A stretch of 64,000 bases of DNA. It comes from Tragulus kanchil. Its lineage: Eukaryota; Chordata; Mammalia; Artiodactyla; Tragulidae. Where the stretch lies: assembly GCA_022376925.1 (NCBI GenBank), contig JAIOJX010000028.1, positions 73,249,001 through 73,313,000 of the forward strand, in the 5' to 3' direction. Positions 10,406-21,740 of this stretch are shown piece by piece. A program made the position numbers and the translations under genes. The notes under the pieces are model-generated. The model saw only the letters and a list, made by a program, of their open reading frames with translations. It did not search any database and was not told the DNA's origin. Each line of letters starts with the position of its first letter. Position 1 is the first letter of the stretch.

Positions 10406-11411
10406 AACTGGAAAACATCAAATTAGGAAAACATTGAAGGTCTCATCTTAGCATATAATATTGAGCAATATTACCATTAAATTTAAAAGAATACTTGAAA
10501 TACTTAAAATGAAACTCCTAAACTCCTGATTATATATTTTACAGAAATATTGAAATCCAATTTCAGATGGATGTTTTCCTGCCACTTTGGTGTTTCTAAG
10601 TGCTTTGTGTTTGAAAAAATACTACAGTAAATAGAGGTGGATAAGTTAAGTGGCTGGATACCCTGTCAAGACAACCTGTACAGCGAGTGCACATGTGATG
10701 AGTGAGGAAGGGAGAAAGGTTAATGTAATTAGAGAAAGGAATTCTGGGTAGCCCCAAGGAGCATGTTTTGTGAGTCATCTACATTCACATTTCTTTGAAC
10801 TCTGCCTATCCTAAGGGAGACAAAGCAATTACACAGACATAATATGTTACCCTTTCAGTACAAGGCAACACACATTCCTCCATCCATTCATCATCATCAG
10901 TGGTATTTGTGTTCAGTGCTGTCATGCAAAGCTAGTTGCCAACAATTATTAAAAAGAAAGTCAAAAGGTTATGCATTTAGGAGATAAAGCAAAACCAATT
11001 TTTGCAACGTGTCCTATAAAGACGTCAATCTATTAAGGGGGGAAAATCGCCAAGGAGCTCCTCAAAGAAACTCTGCATCAAGAACTATCTCCAGAGACCT
11101 ACGAAATAAATGAAGTGACTATCTGTCACTCACAATTCTCTGAAATGGAATTCACAATGGTTGTGACATAGCCGCATACGATCTTCCCCTTTTATTTTAC
11201 CTATATTTTCATTCATTGATTGTGAAAGTCTTTTTCTCTGGACTCCCTCATTACCTTTTTTTTTTTTTTTACTTTAAAAGCAAACAAAAATACTCTATAT
11301 TTCATTACCAGAGACACTGCATGTAGAGAGCATCCTTTCTGGTACAGTGTTAATACTACCCCTCCCAACTTCTTAGGTAAAAAAAAAGGGGGAAACGATT
11401 TTAAATACATA
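10406..11411. other. Unassigned non-coding DNA
   Basis: Unique sequence with no gene or repeat I can name. Short frames at 10596-10778 and 11213-11524 have no domain. The latter reads through the purine strand of the tract at 11412 and is a low-complexity artefact. Confidence 0.5.
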
Positions 11412-11547
11412 GTTTTCCTTCTTCTACTTCCTCTCCTCTCTCTCCCCTCCACTTTTCTTCTTTCGATTTTTCTCTCTTTCTCTCCTCCTTTCCCTCCGCT
11501 CCTTCCTCTTACTTCTTCTCCCACTCTTATTGTCCTCTTCCTCTAGA
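11412..11547 (+). repeat. Polypyrimidine tract (about 135 bp)
   Basis: An almost pure C/T run with only scattered purines, e.g. 'cctctcctctctctcccctc'. Long homopurine-homopyrimidine tracts can adopt triplex (H-DNA) form. Here this is only a sequence property. Confidence 0.9.
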
Positions 11548-11599
11548 ATTCATGTTTCCCTTCAAAATGAATTTTATTCCATCCCCAATTAATTTTCTC

Positions 11600-11855
11600 A
11601 GACTAATAAAATAGCACTTATATAGTGCATGATATGTGCCAGGCAGTGTACTAACACATTAAATATATTCGCTCATTTCATCTTCTCAACAACCTGAGGA
11701 AGTATGCAGTACTGTTACAGCTCTAATAGAAAGAAAACCAAGGCATGGAAAGGCTGTATAATTTGGCAGCACTCACATGACCATGAGGTCTGAACATGGG
11801 CCCTGTGGTTCCAAAGTCCATGCTTGAATCAGTGACACATACTACCTCTCAAACT
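11600..11855 (+). mobile_element. Ancient MIR/L2-class element
   Basis: 'atgatatgtgccaggcagtg' followed by 'tactaacacattaaatatat', 'cagcactcacatgaccatga' and 'ttccaaagtccatgcttgaa' matches the mammalian-wide 'tatgtgccaggcactgt…tccagagtccatgctct' repeat. It is diverged, with no target-site duplication seen. Confidence 0.7.
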
Positions 11856-11884
11856 TTAGAGTTTTCCAGAATGTGGCTTCCTTA

Positions 11885-12110
11885 GATACTAATAAAGAAG
11901 GGAATTAACATTTACTGGGCCCCTAATTCGTGTCAAGCACTCAACATATGTTGTCTAGTTAGATCTCTGCAGCACCACTACAAGTTAGGCATTATGATCC
12001 CTGCTTTATAGACAAGGTTAAAAAATTGCAAATTTACCTACTGTCACACTGTGAGTTACAGAAACAAATTACTATCTAGCTAATTCTACACATTACCCTC
12101 TTCTGAATAT
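11885..12110 (+). mobile_element. Ancient MIR/L2-class element
   Basis: 'aacatttactgggcccctaa', 'tgtcaagcactcaacatatg', 'attatgatccctgctttata' and 'gacaaggttaaaaaattgc' keep the order of the 'tgccaggcactgt…attatccccattttacagatgagg' repeat. It lies directly next to a similar element at 11600, so two independent old insertions sit side by side. Confidence 0.7.
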
Positions 12111-12778
12111 ACTAGATTGTCCCCTATAATTGAACATGGAGCAAGTGGCCTTTACCTGAGAACTCATCTCTGACACTGTCTTCTCATTCTCATACCTTGA
12201 CTTCTTGGGTACTCTAAGAAGACTTGAGTTAGCCAGTCAAGCCTTCACACTTCTCTTTTAATTAGTTCTCAAGAATTTGCTGTCTTATCTGGGAGACTTA
12301 GGGGGCCTATGACAGCTGTTTCTGAGTCATGTTGCTGACTCTGATTGGCATCACACTTTCTTTTTTTGCTTGCTTTGTTATCCTAAATCCTGAGATAGGA
12401 CACTGAGAGGCAATGATTAAAGAAGAACTGTAGGCATCACATTATAAGAATGCTTAGGTTGAACCACATGAAACAACATTTCACATTTTTTATACAAAAA
12501 CTAATGTTTTTATAGATAAAATAAGTCAAATAGTGAAATTTAACATGGATCAACATCTTCTATGTTTTATAATAGCCATTTTACTTCATTCATTTGTATA
12601 AAGATAATTACAAAAAACAGACCAATTTTTAAGGAAAGCATAATACTATTATGAAAATATAATTGTGTCACTATGTCTTATATAATTTCATTTCTTGTCT
12701 AAATCACTGGACCAAACAGCCCTGGCAACCTAACATTTGCCATACTGCTAAATCTCAAAGAAATGTTAAAAATGCATT

Positions 12779-12980
12779 GAGTTTTATGAAAATTAAAATA
12801 TAGCATATGTAAATTTGTGGGATCTAGTTAGGAATTTCTGAGAGGAAATTTATAGGACTAGATACCTTAGAAAAGAAGAAAAGTCTCAAATTAATAATCT
12901 AACCTCTCATCTTAAGAAATTAGAAAAAGAATTGTAAGAGAACACCAAAGCAGACATGAAGGAAGTCAAGGAAATAAAGA
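12779..12980 (+). mobile_element. LINE L1 ORF2 fragment (copy 1, cut by duplication)
   Basis: 'aaatttgtgggatctagtta' with 'gaggaaatttataggactag' and 'aaaagtctcaaattaataat' is the L1 ORF2 region just before the RT domain, in sense orientation. It ends at the duplication junction and continues fully in the second copy. Confidence 0.8.
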
Positions 12981-13019
12981 CATACTACCTCTCAAACTTT
13001 AGAGTTGAATGTGGCTTCC

Positions 13020-13240
13020 TTAGACTAATAAAGAAGGAATTAACATTTACTGGGCCCCTAATTCGTGTCAAGCACTCAACATATGTTGTCTAGTTAGATC
13101 TCTGCAGCACCACTACAAGTTAGGCATTATGATCCCTGCTTTATAGACAAGGTTAAAAAATTGCAAATTTACCTACTGTCACACTGTGAGTTACAGAAAC
13201 AAATTACTATCTAGCTAATTCTACACATTACCCTCTTCTG
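13020..13240 (+). mobile_element. Ancient MIR/L2-class element (duplicate copy)
   Basis: Second copy of the 11885 element within tandem duplication 4. Confidence 0.7.
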
Positions 13241-13914
13241 AATATACTAGATTGTCCCCTATAATTGAACATGGAGCAAGTGGCCTTTACCTGAGAACTC
13301 ATCTCTGACACTGTCTTCTCATTCTCATACCTTGACTTCTTGGGTACTCTAAGAAGACTTGAGTTAGCCAGTCAAGCCTTCACACTTCTCTTTTAATTAG
13401 TTCTCAAGAATTTGCTGTCTTATCTGGGAGACTTAGGGGGCCTATGACAGCTGTTTCTGAGTCATGTTGCTGACTCTGATTGGCATCACACTTTCTTTTT
13501 TTGCTTGCTTTGTTATCCTAAATCCTGAGATAGGACACTGAGAGGCAATGATTAAAGAAGAACTGTAGGCATCACATTATAAGAATGCTTAGGTTGAACC
13601 ACATGAAACAACATTTCACATTTTTTATACAAAAAAACTAATGTTTTTATAGATAAAATAAGTCAAATAGTGAAATTTAACATGGATCAACATCTTCTAT
13701 GTTTTATAATAGCCATTTTACTTCATTCATTTGTATAAAGATAATTACAAAAAACAGACCAATTTTTAAGGAAAGCATAATACTATTATGAAAATATAAT
13801 TGTGTCACTATGTCTTATATAATTTCATTTCTTGTCTAAATCACTGGACCAAACAGCCCTGGCAACCTAACATTTGCCATACTGCTAAATCTCAAAGAAA
13901 TGTTAAAAATGCAT

Positions 13915-14660
13915 TGAGTTTTATGAAAATTAAAATATAGCATATGTAAATTTGTGGGATCTAGTTAGGAATTTCTGAGAGGAAATTTATAGGACTAGAT
14001 ACCTTAGAAAAGAAGAAAAGTCTCAAATTAATAATCTAACCTCTCATCTTAAGAAATTAGAAAAAGAATTGTAAGAGAACACCAAAGCAGACATAGGAAG
14101 GAAGTCATAAAGGAGGAAATAAGTAAATGAACTTGAATACAGAAAAATAGAAAAAATCAGTGGAACAAAGACCCAATTCTTTGAAAAGATTAATAAAATT
14201 AATAAATATCTAATAAGATTAACAATACTGAAAAGAAGATACAAGTACCATAAATCATAAATGAATCACTATATCAGAGTCTATATCACTATAGACTTTA
14301 CTGATAATAAGAGAATACTGTACAGAATTCTGTATACATAAATTTGACAGCTTAGTTGAAATGGGCTCATTTTTCAAAAATCACAAGCACAACATCAAAT
14401 ATAAAATAAACCATTTGAATAATCCTTTAACTATTTAACATATTATCTTCATAATTTAAATATCACTTCCCTATTCTGAGGCCCAGATGGTTTCATTGAT
14501 AATTCTTCCAAATATTTAAGGAAGAAAGACTGCCAATTCTACACAGCCTTTTCTAGAAAATAGGAGAGGGAATATTTTCCAGTTCATTTTATGTAGTTAG
14601 CACTAACCTGATAGCAAAACCTGGCAAAGATACTATAAGACAATAATAACAACAACAGCA
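13915..14660 (+). mobile_element. LINE L1 ORF2 fragment (L1M-type, decayed)
   Basis: This runs from the 'aatttgtgggat' block through 'caattctttgaaaagattaa' (the L1 'ttctttgaaaagatcaataaa' block at 14176) to 'aacctgatagcaaaacctgg' at 14606 (the L1 'ccctgataccaaaacc' block). The reading frame is full of stops. Divergence suggests an old mammalian subfamily. Confidence 0.85.
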
Positions 14661-15029
14661 ACAATACTAATAGTATATGACTTCTAGGCTTAGATCAGTT
14701 TCAGCTTTCTATGATAGTACTTTTCATTAGTAGAGGTCATAAGTAGAGGCATATTTTATCCAACTTTTTGCAAGACACATAAATTCTATACATTCCTGAT
14801 AAGGTGCTGTCCAGATGTGACTGACTAGATGTGTGTCAGACCTAAACAAAATGACTTCTCTTGGACTGATGTAGAGAGAATGAATATATATTTAATATAA
14901 ATATTTAATTACTATTTAACTTTTGTCATTGTTACAGCAATATATTTTCCCATCAATAAATAGTAAGAGCAAAAATTGTACTCTTAAAATCTCTGTGATT
15001 AAAAAAAAATCAATATAGTATGTGTTCAA
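14661..15029. other. Unassigned AT-rich DNA
   Basis: Very AT-rich spacer between two L1 pieces. It may be further eroded L1, but I cannot show it. Confidence 0.4.
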
Positions 15030-15492
15030 GTTCATAGTAGCATTACTCACAATAGCCAAAAGGTGGACATGACCCAAGTTCCCACTGATGGATCAATGGA
15101 TAAACAAAATGTGGCACATATGTACAATGGAGTATTATTCAGCCCTAAAAAGTAAAGAAATTCTTATCCATGTGACACGGATGAGCCATTTAGACATTAG
15201 GCTAAATAAAATAAACAGACACAAAATGACAAAAACTGTATTTTTCCACTTATGTAAGGTAGCTAGAGTAGTTAAATTCATAGACAGAAAGTCAAATGGT
15301 AGTTGTCAGGGTCTAGGGGAAAAGGGAAGATGAGAATGAACAGTTGTTTAAAGGATACTAAGTTTTAGTTTTGCAAAATGAAAAGCATTCAGGAGATTGG
15401 TTGTACCACAATGTAAAGTTAGTTAACAGCACTGAATTGTATGCTTAAGAATGGTTAAGATAGTAAATTTTAATGTCTATTTTATCACAACT
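15030..15492 (+). mobile_element. LINE L1 3' end (ORF2 C-terminus and 3' UTR)
   Basis: A residual 81-codon frame at 15088-15333 encodes the L1 ORF2 C-terminus, with recognisable 'MEYYSALKSKE' and 'WHICTMEYYSA' blocks. The 3' UTR follows ('cagttgtttaaaggatacta', 'gtagttaaattcatagacag', 'aaattttaatgtctatttta'). The ORF is a relic. It matches the older L1MA/L1ME-like 3' UTR pattern rather than ruminant-specific L1. Confidence 0.85.
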
Positions 15493-15650
15493 AGGAAAAA
15501 ACTACTGTTGTAAATATGGTGGTAACATGTATCTTTTCTTCAAAAAGTTTAGGATAACTTCCACAAAGTGTTGGGGGAATATTTTAAAGCATTTGATGAA
15601 TACTTCCCAAGTGTTCACAGAAACATGGTACCAGTTTATACTTCTTAACT

Positions 15651-15837
15651 GTTTGATCACTAAGTCGTGTCCAACTCTTTTGCAGCCCCATGGCCCACCG
15701 TGCTTGATTTCCCGGGCAAGAATACTGGAGTGGGTTGCCATGTCCTTCTCCAGGGGATCTCCCCAACCCAAGGATCAAACCAACGTCTTCTGCATTGATA
15801 GGCAGATTCTTTACCATTGAGCCACCAGGGAAGCCCA
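15651..15837 (-). mobile_element. Bov-tA SINE
   Basis: On the plus strand it begins with the tail ('taagtcgtgtccaactcttt') and ends with the head 'gccaccagggaagccc'. The B box region appears as 'aaggatcaaac'. It is almost complete. The BovB-like half is slightly shortened. Confidence 0.92.
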
Positions 15838-16124
15838 GTTTTTACTCCTACCAGCAGTATTATTTTTAAAACCCTGTTTCCCTACACTTTTGCCAGTAGT
15901 GGATATTATCACTTGTGGCAGAGTCTCAGTAACCCTTTTCCTCAGTCCTTCTTCCTTTTAGCTGGATATAAGGCTGCTTAGAACAAAGATTTCCTCTTCC
16001 AGCATCTCTTGCAGCTAGATGTGGCAATATATCTAAGGTCTATGAATGAGATCTAAAAATAATGGTATGTATAGGTTAAAAAAAATGGGATCTAAAAGTA
16101 ATAGTATGTGCATTTTCTGGAATG
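15838..16124. other. Unassigned non-coding DNA
   Basis: No gene or named repeat. Contains two near-identical short blocks, 'gatctaaaaataatggtatg' (about 16051) and 'gatctaaaagtaatagtatg' (about 16090), a local 40-bp duplication. Confidence 0.5.
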
Positions 16125-16905
16125 TTTTAAGTAAAGGGTTTGGCTTCTTTCCCTTTTGTACCTGCTGCTCACAAAATAGATATAGCTGATGGATCAGTTG
16201 TCATTTTGGATACTGATTTCCGCATGAAAGCCATGCATGGTGCAGCAACAGGATAGAAAGTGTCTAAGTCCCTGACACCTGGGACTGCAGAGTGGGCTCT
16301 GGACTACCTGCCTCCAGGCTGTTATGTTGGAAACAAACCCATTTCTAACTTGTTTTTATCTATCTGCAGTTGAATTTATGTTTCAGTTTTAGTCTTCATT
16401 CTTTTTAGTCTTTATCATAGAGGTGAAAAATACCTTAGTTTTGTTATAGTAGCTCTTTGTCCACCAAGAGATAAAATTTCTGGAATTACTGCTACTTTCA
16501 GCTAGGCAAAGGAGAGGAACCCAGGGAGAGTTTTGTCTTCTTTTCTTATCTAGGATGACATATTGCTAGGGTTCTTCTCAATATGAAAGAGTCAATTCAT
16601 TATCAGCACCTTTCTCTTTAATTTAGAGATTATCTGGAAGGTAAGGTTGCTAAGATCGATAGATATTTATTAAAATACTCTATTCAGCTGATGCCTGGGA
16701 AGAATCCTTAGATTTTAATAGTGATGCTTTAGAGGATTTTTAATAAGGATGAAAAACCAAGGCATCGGATACTTCTGACTCTTTTAATAAAACAACTGAA
16801 ATTAGAAACTGAATCTAATATCTCAAGTCAATTTAAGCCTTGTTACTCTTGTGGGGTAGGTATGGAAAGGGAGCATGGTGAGATTCTGAAATCTGAGATG
16901 ATGTT

Positions 16906-17010
16906 TTCAAACTTGAGCATTTATTACAATCACAGGGGGAGCTTTTTAAAACACAGATTGCCAGGCCCTATGCCTCTAGAATTGACTAGCTATTCTTTCT
17001 GGACAGGAAG
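16906..17010 (+). mobile_element. MER5A-like hAT-Charlie fragment
   Basis: 'caaacttgagcatttattac', 'aatcacagggggagcttttt' and 'aacacagattgccaggccct' follow the order of the MER5A consensus ('…caaactttagcg…gaatcacctgg…ttaaaacacagattgctgggcc…'). One end only. A non-autonomous, long-dead DNA transposon. Confidence 0.7.
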
Positions 17011-18006
17011 AACAGCAAACAGTAAAATGAACAATTCTGGTGTACAACTGCCTCATTCCAGGCATTCTGCCACCATTTGGGGTAACTCTGCAACTCCAGG
17101 GACCAGGCAAAACATTTAAAAGGAAATAGAAATGGCAAGAAGCAGAATGCATTGTAATTATTCAAGGTCATTGCTTACATTTCTTTAGGACTTTTTGGAA
17201 AACTGATTTTCATAAAACAACTGGCTTTCTTTTAAGTAAAGGGTTTGGCTTCTTTCCCTTTTGTACCTGCTCACAAAATAGATATAGCTGATGGATCAGT
17301 TGTCATTTTGGATACTGATTTCGCATGAAAGCCATGCATGGTGCAGCAACAGGATAGAAAGTGTCTAAGTCCCTGACACCTGGGACTGCAGAGTGGGCTC
17401 TGGACTACCTGCCTCCAGGCTGTTATGTTGGAAACAAACCCATTTCTAACTTGTTTTTATCTATCTGCAGTTGAATTTATGTTTCAGTTTTAGTCTTCAT
17501 TCTTTTTAGTCTTTATCATAGAGGTGAAAAATACCTTAGTTTTGTTATAGTAGCTCTTTGTCCACCAAGAGATAAAATTTCTGGAATTACTGCTACTTTC
17601 AGCTAGGCAAAGGAGAGGAACCCAGGGAGAGTTTTGTCTTCTTTTCTTATCTAGGATGACATATTGCTAGGGTTCTTCTCAATATGAAAGAGTCAATTCA
17701 TTATCAGCACCTTTCTCTTTAATTTAGAGATTATCTGGAAGGTAAGGTTGCTAAGATCGATAGATATTTATTAAAATACTCTATTCAGCTGATGCCTGGG
17801 AAGAATCCTTAGATTTTAATAGTGATGCTTTAGAGGATTTTTAATAAGGATGAAAAACCAAGGCATCGGATACTTCTGACTCTTTTAATAAAACAACTGA
17901 AATTAGAAACTGAATCTAATATCTCAAGTCAATTTAAGCCTTGTTACTCTTGTGGGGTAGGTATGGAAAGGGAGCATGGTGAGATTCTGAAATCTGAGAT
18001 GATGTT

Positions 18007-18111
18007 TTCAAACTTGAGCATTTATTACAATCACAGGGGGAGCTTTTTAAAACACAGATTGCCAGGCCCTATGCCTCTAGAATTGACTAGCTATTCTTTC
18101 TGGACAGGAAG
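18007..18111 (+). mobile_element. MER5A-like fragment (duplicate copy)
   Basis: Second copy of the 16906 fragment within tandem duplication 5. Confidence 0.7.
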
Positions 18112-18317
18112 AACAGCAAACAGTAAAATGAACAATTCTGGTGTACAACTGCCTCATTCCAGGCATTCTGCCACCATTTGGGGGTAACTCTGCAACTCCA
18201 GGGACCAGGCAAAACATTTAAAAGGAAATAGAAATGGCAAGAAGCAGAATGCATTGTAATTATTCAAGGTCATTGCTTACATTTCTTTAGGACTTTGGAC
18301 TGATTTTCATAAAACAG

Positions 18318-19310
18318 ACTGGTTTGTATTAAATTAAACTTCTGCTTATTCCCACAGTAGAAACATCATGTAAAATCCAACCTCTACTTCCATGCATCCA
18401 GAGAATGTTCTCTGTGGCATTGGGGAGCAGAGCCGCACACCCTTATTTTATCTCCGTATAGATTAAATGATGCAACTGAATTTATGCCACAGTGTCCTGG
18501 AGAATACTCCACCACTAGAGTAGATATTCCTGGTTACATTTCAGCAACATGAGATTGCTTTAACTACTATTCCTGACTCCACCAGTCTCTTCCTCTTTAC
18601 TGTTTTTAGCATTAACTCTGAATTAGGAGGTATGTGGTTGAAAATAAATGTTCAACCACAGGATGAATTTATAGATGAGGTTTCTTAATAGTTGCTTCCT
18701 TTAAAGAGGGCATTGCGCATTATCAATATTTAACTTGGTGCTTATCCACTCTCAGTATTTTATTTACAATTATCAAGTTACTATATTGGTTGTCATTTCT
18801 GTTTTAAACTTTTATCAGATTGAACACATCTGAGTGGAAAGTCTTCATTCTTTCACTTCAAACTCTGCAGTCAAGGCAACAGCAAAAGATAGGTAAGACA
18901 TAATTGAAATTTAAGATGTGATTTATTTTCTTATGTGAGTTGGAGATCTTATCCTTTGAAAAAAATAGAGAAATAAATTTGGAAGGCAGTTTAAAAACTG
19001 CTCACTTTAGAAGTTTTGTTTTATAGATTTTAAAAAAAATCTGAGATTCGGCAAGCTTAGATAATTTATCTCCTTAAGATCATGACTAAACTAGTGACTG
19101 ATTCAGTACTAGAAATGGGCCTCTGAGTACTTTGTGAGGTAAATATTAAGTGTAATGAACTGAATCCTAGTCTTTCAAAGGATGTATGAATTATTATAAT
19201 TCTCTTAATTCTATTTGGTGAGGATTTAAAAAAAAAAAGCCTGAATATTCACATACATTTTGAAAAAAAAAAACACACTAGAAGATTTACATAATGGTGT
19301 CCTTCTAAAC
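18318..19310. other. Unassigned DNA with a weak MIR-like remnant
   Basis: Mostly unique AT-rich DNA. Positions about 19020-19130 ('gcttagataatttatctcct … gggcctctgagtac') faintly follow the 'aggcttagataatttgcctaaggtcac…' pattern of MIR-class repeats. No gene. Confidence 0.4.
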
Positions 19311-19522
19311 TGGAGAAGGAAATGGCAACCCACTCCAGTATTCTTGCCTGGAGTATTGCATGGATGAGAAGCCTGGCTAGTTACAATCCATTGAGTCTCA
19401 AATATATCTATTGATCGATCAATTGATTGATCGATAGTTATTTGGCTTCCTTGATAGGGCAACTCTTTTTCCATGGGGTCACACAGAGTTGGACGTGACT
19501 GAAGTGACTAAGTAGTAGCAGC
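19311..19522 (+). mobile_element. Bov-tA SINE interrupted by about 75 bp of foreign sequence
   Basis: The left part is 19311-19397 ('ggagaaggaaatggcaaccc … tccattgagtc') and the right part is 19473-19522 ('atggggtcacacagagttgg … actgaagtgacta'). Between them lie about 75 bases that do not belong to the element, including a 30-nt near-palindrome at 19408-19437. The tRNA head is absent, so the element is also 5'-truncated. Confidence 0.8.
19408..19437. repeat. 30-nt near-palindrome of GATC/ATTG units
   Basis: The stretch from 'ctattgatcgatc' to 'gattgatcgatag' reads the same on both strands apart from two symmetric mismatch pairs, which would be G-T/A-C pairs. It may be a short tetranucleotide expansion. 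Confidence 0.85.
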
Positions 19523-19563
19523 TGTCCTTCTAAACAGTTTATTAAAATGTTTGATTTAAAACA

Positions 19564-19826
19564 GGAAATATTCATTGGAAAGACTGATGCTGAAGCTGAA
19601 TCTCCAATATTCTGGTCACCTGAATGGAAGAGAGGACTCATTGGAAAAGACCCCGAGGGAAGGAGAAGCAGACAACAGAAGATGAGATGATTAGACAGCA
19701 TCACCAATTCAATGGACATGGATTTGAGCAAACTTTGGGAGATAGTGAAGGACAGGGGAGCCTGGCATGCTGGAGTCCATTGGATTGCAAAGAGTCAGGC
19801 ATGACTTAGTCACTGAACAACAACAG
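19564..19826 (+). mobile_element. BovB LINE 3' terminal fragment
   Basis: It begins at the 'gaaatattcattggaaagac' block, passes 'ctgatgctgaagctgaatct' and 'atggacatggatttgagcaa', and ends 'gagtcaggcatgacttagtc'. A short frame in it at 19624-19809 is residual BovB ORF2 3' sequence. 5'-truncated, dead. Confidence 0.9.
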
Positions 19827-20087
19827 AAGCAAAACCTATCACTGACTTATGAGAAATTATACATAAATGATAAAAGGAGAAACTTGGAGAAGTGGTGAAG
19901 ATGCTGAAGAGAACCCATAGGGGAAATGAATGGTCCAATTGGAATGTGTTTGGAGTAAACTTTTTTCTTACTTTCTCAACACTCAACATTCTTAATACCT
20001 CAACATCTACATTTGTGGTTCAGACTTATTTTCTTCTTCCCTCTATATTGTTTCCATGGTTACTTAAGATATATATATGAATAAACA

Positions 20088-20226
20088 GAATCTCACTGGC
20101 AATCCAGTGGTTAGGGCTTTGCGCCTCCACTGCAGGGGGCATGATTTCAAACCCTGGTTGGGGAACTAAAATCCCACAAATGGCACAGTGCAGCCAAACA
20201 AACAAACAAAAACCATACCAAAAAAC
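20088..20226 (+). mobile_element. CHR-type tRNA SINE
   Basis: 'ggcaatccagtggttagggc', 'gcgcctccactgcaggggg' and 'ccctggttggggaactaaaa' are the CHR-2 pattern shared by cetaceans, hippos and ruminants. It ends in a (CAAA)n-like tail. Diverged, CpG-poor, so older than the young SINE loci. Confidence 0.85.
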
Positions 20227-20441
20227 TTACACAACATATGGATAAGCAATGACAATAATACACTGATGACTATAATCTATTTTATGGCATACTAATATTC
20301 ATTTAATTGAATATAGTTAATAAAAATGATTTCAAAATACTCATTATATTAAATTCTTATTTTTTCAGAATTATAAATAACTGGGTTGTGAAAACAAGGA
20401 AATTGTGAATGAAATTTGGCTTTAAATGACCATTTTATTAT

Positions 20442-20653
20442 TAAACCTTTTACTTTGTACTGGAGTATAGCCAATTAACAATGTTGCAGTTTCAGGAGGT
20501 CAGCAAAGGGACTCAGCCATACATATATATGTATCCATTCTTCCCCAAACTCACTTCCTATCCAGGCTGCCACATAACATTGAGAAGAATTCCCTGTGCT
20601 ACACAGTAGGTCCTTGTTGGGTTATCCATTTTAAATATAGCAGTGTGTACTAT
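20442..20653 (-). mobile_element. LINE L1 3' UTR fragment, antisense
   Basis: On the plus strand 'actggagtatagccaattaa', 'caatgttgcagtttcaggag' and 'ctgtgctacacagtaggtcc' are the reverse complement of the ruminant L1 3' UTR. The block ends at 'atatagcagtgtgtactat'. Confidence 0.85.
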
Positions 20654-21173
20654 ATTCAATTTTCATCTTAACAAGTTCTGTGGCTATACGAAGATATGGC
20701 TGAATGAAGTTAAGAGAAAAGCAACCTATCAATCATGCCAAACTCATTAAAATCAGCTAATGCACATGCCAATTTAGTTAGATAAAACACAGGCAGGTCA
20801 GACGACCATAGTGTTAAATATTGTTGTCTTATTTACGCAATGTTTTACAGGTAGACTTGAACACATTACCAAAGGGGAACCTCCAAAAGAATGGTAGAAA
20901 CTTGAACCCCCACTTTGGAACCTATCACTGACTTATGAGAAATTATACATAAATGATAAAAGGAGAAACTTGGAGAAGTGGTGAAGATGCTGAAGAGAAC
21001 CCATAGGGGAAATGAATGGTCCAATTGGAATGTGTTTGGAGTAAACTTTTTTCTTACTTTCTCAACACTCAACATTCTTAATACCTCAACATCTACATTT
21101 GTGGTTCAGACTTATTTTCTTCTTCCCTCTATATTGTTTCCATGGTTACTTAAGATATATATATGAATAAACA

Positions 21174-21312
21174 GAATCTCACTGGCAATCCAGTGGTTAG
21201 GGCTTTGCGCCTCCACTGCAGGGGGCATGATTTCAAACCCTGGTTGGGGAACTAAAATCCCACAAATGGCACAGTGCAGCCAAACAAACAAACAAAAACC
21301 ATACCAAAAAAC
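21174..21312 (+). mobile_element. CHR-type tRNA SINE (duplicate copy)
   Basis: Second copy of the 20088 element within tandem duplication 6. Confidence 0.85.
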
Positions 21313-21528
21313 TTACACAACATATGGATAAGCAATGACAATAATACACTGATGACTATAATCTATTTTATGGCATACTAATATTCATTTAATTGAATAT
21401 AGTTAATAAAAATGATTTCAAAATACTCATTATATTAAATTCTTATTTTTTCAGAATTATAAATAACTGGGTTGTGAAAACAAGGGAAATTTTGAATGAA
21501 ATTTGGCTTTAAATGACCATTTTATTAT

Positions 21529-21740
21529 TAAACCTTTTACTTTGTACTGGAGTATAGCCAATTAACAATGTTGCAGTTTCAGGAGGTCAGCAAAGGGACT
21601 CAGCCATACATATATATGTATCCATTCTTCCCCAAACTCACTTCCTATCCAGGCTGCCACATAACATTGAGAAGAATTCCCTGTGCTACACAGTAGGTCC
21701 TTGTTGGGTTATCCATTTTAAATATAGCAGTGTGTACTAT
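21529..21740 (-). mobile_element. LINE L1 3' UTR fragment, antisense (duplicate copy)
   Basis: Second copy of the 20442 element within tandem duplication 6. Confidence 0.85.

Larger units (their letters stand above)
11838..14100 (+). repeat. Tandem duplication 4 (about 1.13 kb unit), probable assembly artefact
   Basis: Copy 1 is 11838-12980 and copy 2 is 12981-14100. 'catactacctctcaaacttt' recurs at both starts. Copy 2 has several small losses within its first 60 bases ('ttttccagaatgtgg' becomes 'tgaatgtgg', 'gatactaat' becomes 'gactaat'). The copy 1 tail reads 'gaaggaagtcaaggaaat' where copy 2 reads 'aggaaggaagtcataaagg'. Error clusters at the junction fit two contig ends. Confidence 0.9.
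16125..18317 (+). repeat. Tandem duplication 5 (1101 bp unit), probable assembly artefact
   Basis: Copy 1 is 16125-17228 and copy 2 is 17229-18317. 'ttttaagtaaagggtttggc' recurs. Copy 2 lacks 'tgc' ('cctgctgctcac' to 'cctgctcac') within 45 bases of its start and one C at 'tttccgcatg'. The copy 1 tail differs as 'ggactttttggaaaactg' versus 'ggactttggactg'. All changes except one G insertion sit close to the junction. Confidence 0.9.

Noticed and set aside
11213..11524. 103-codon Arg/Glu/Lys-rich frame
   Set aside because: It is the purine strand of the polypyrimidine tract at 11412 and is low complexity.
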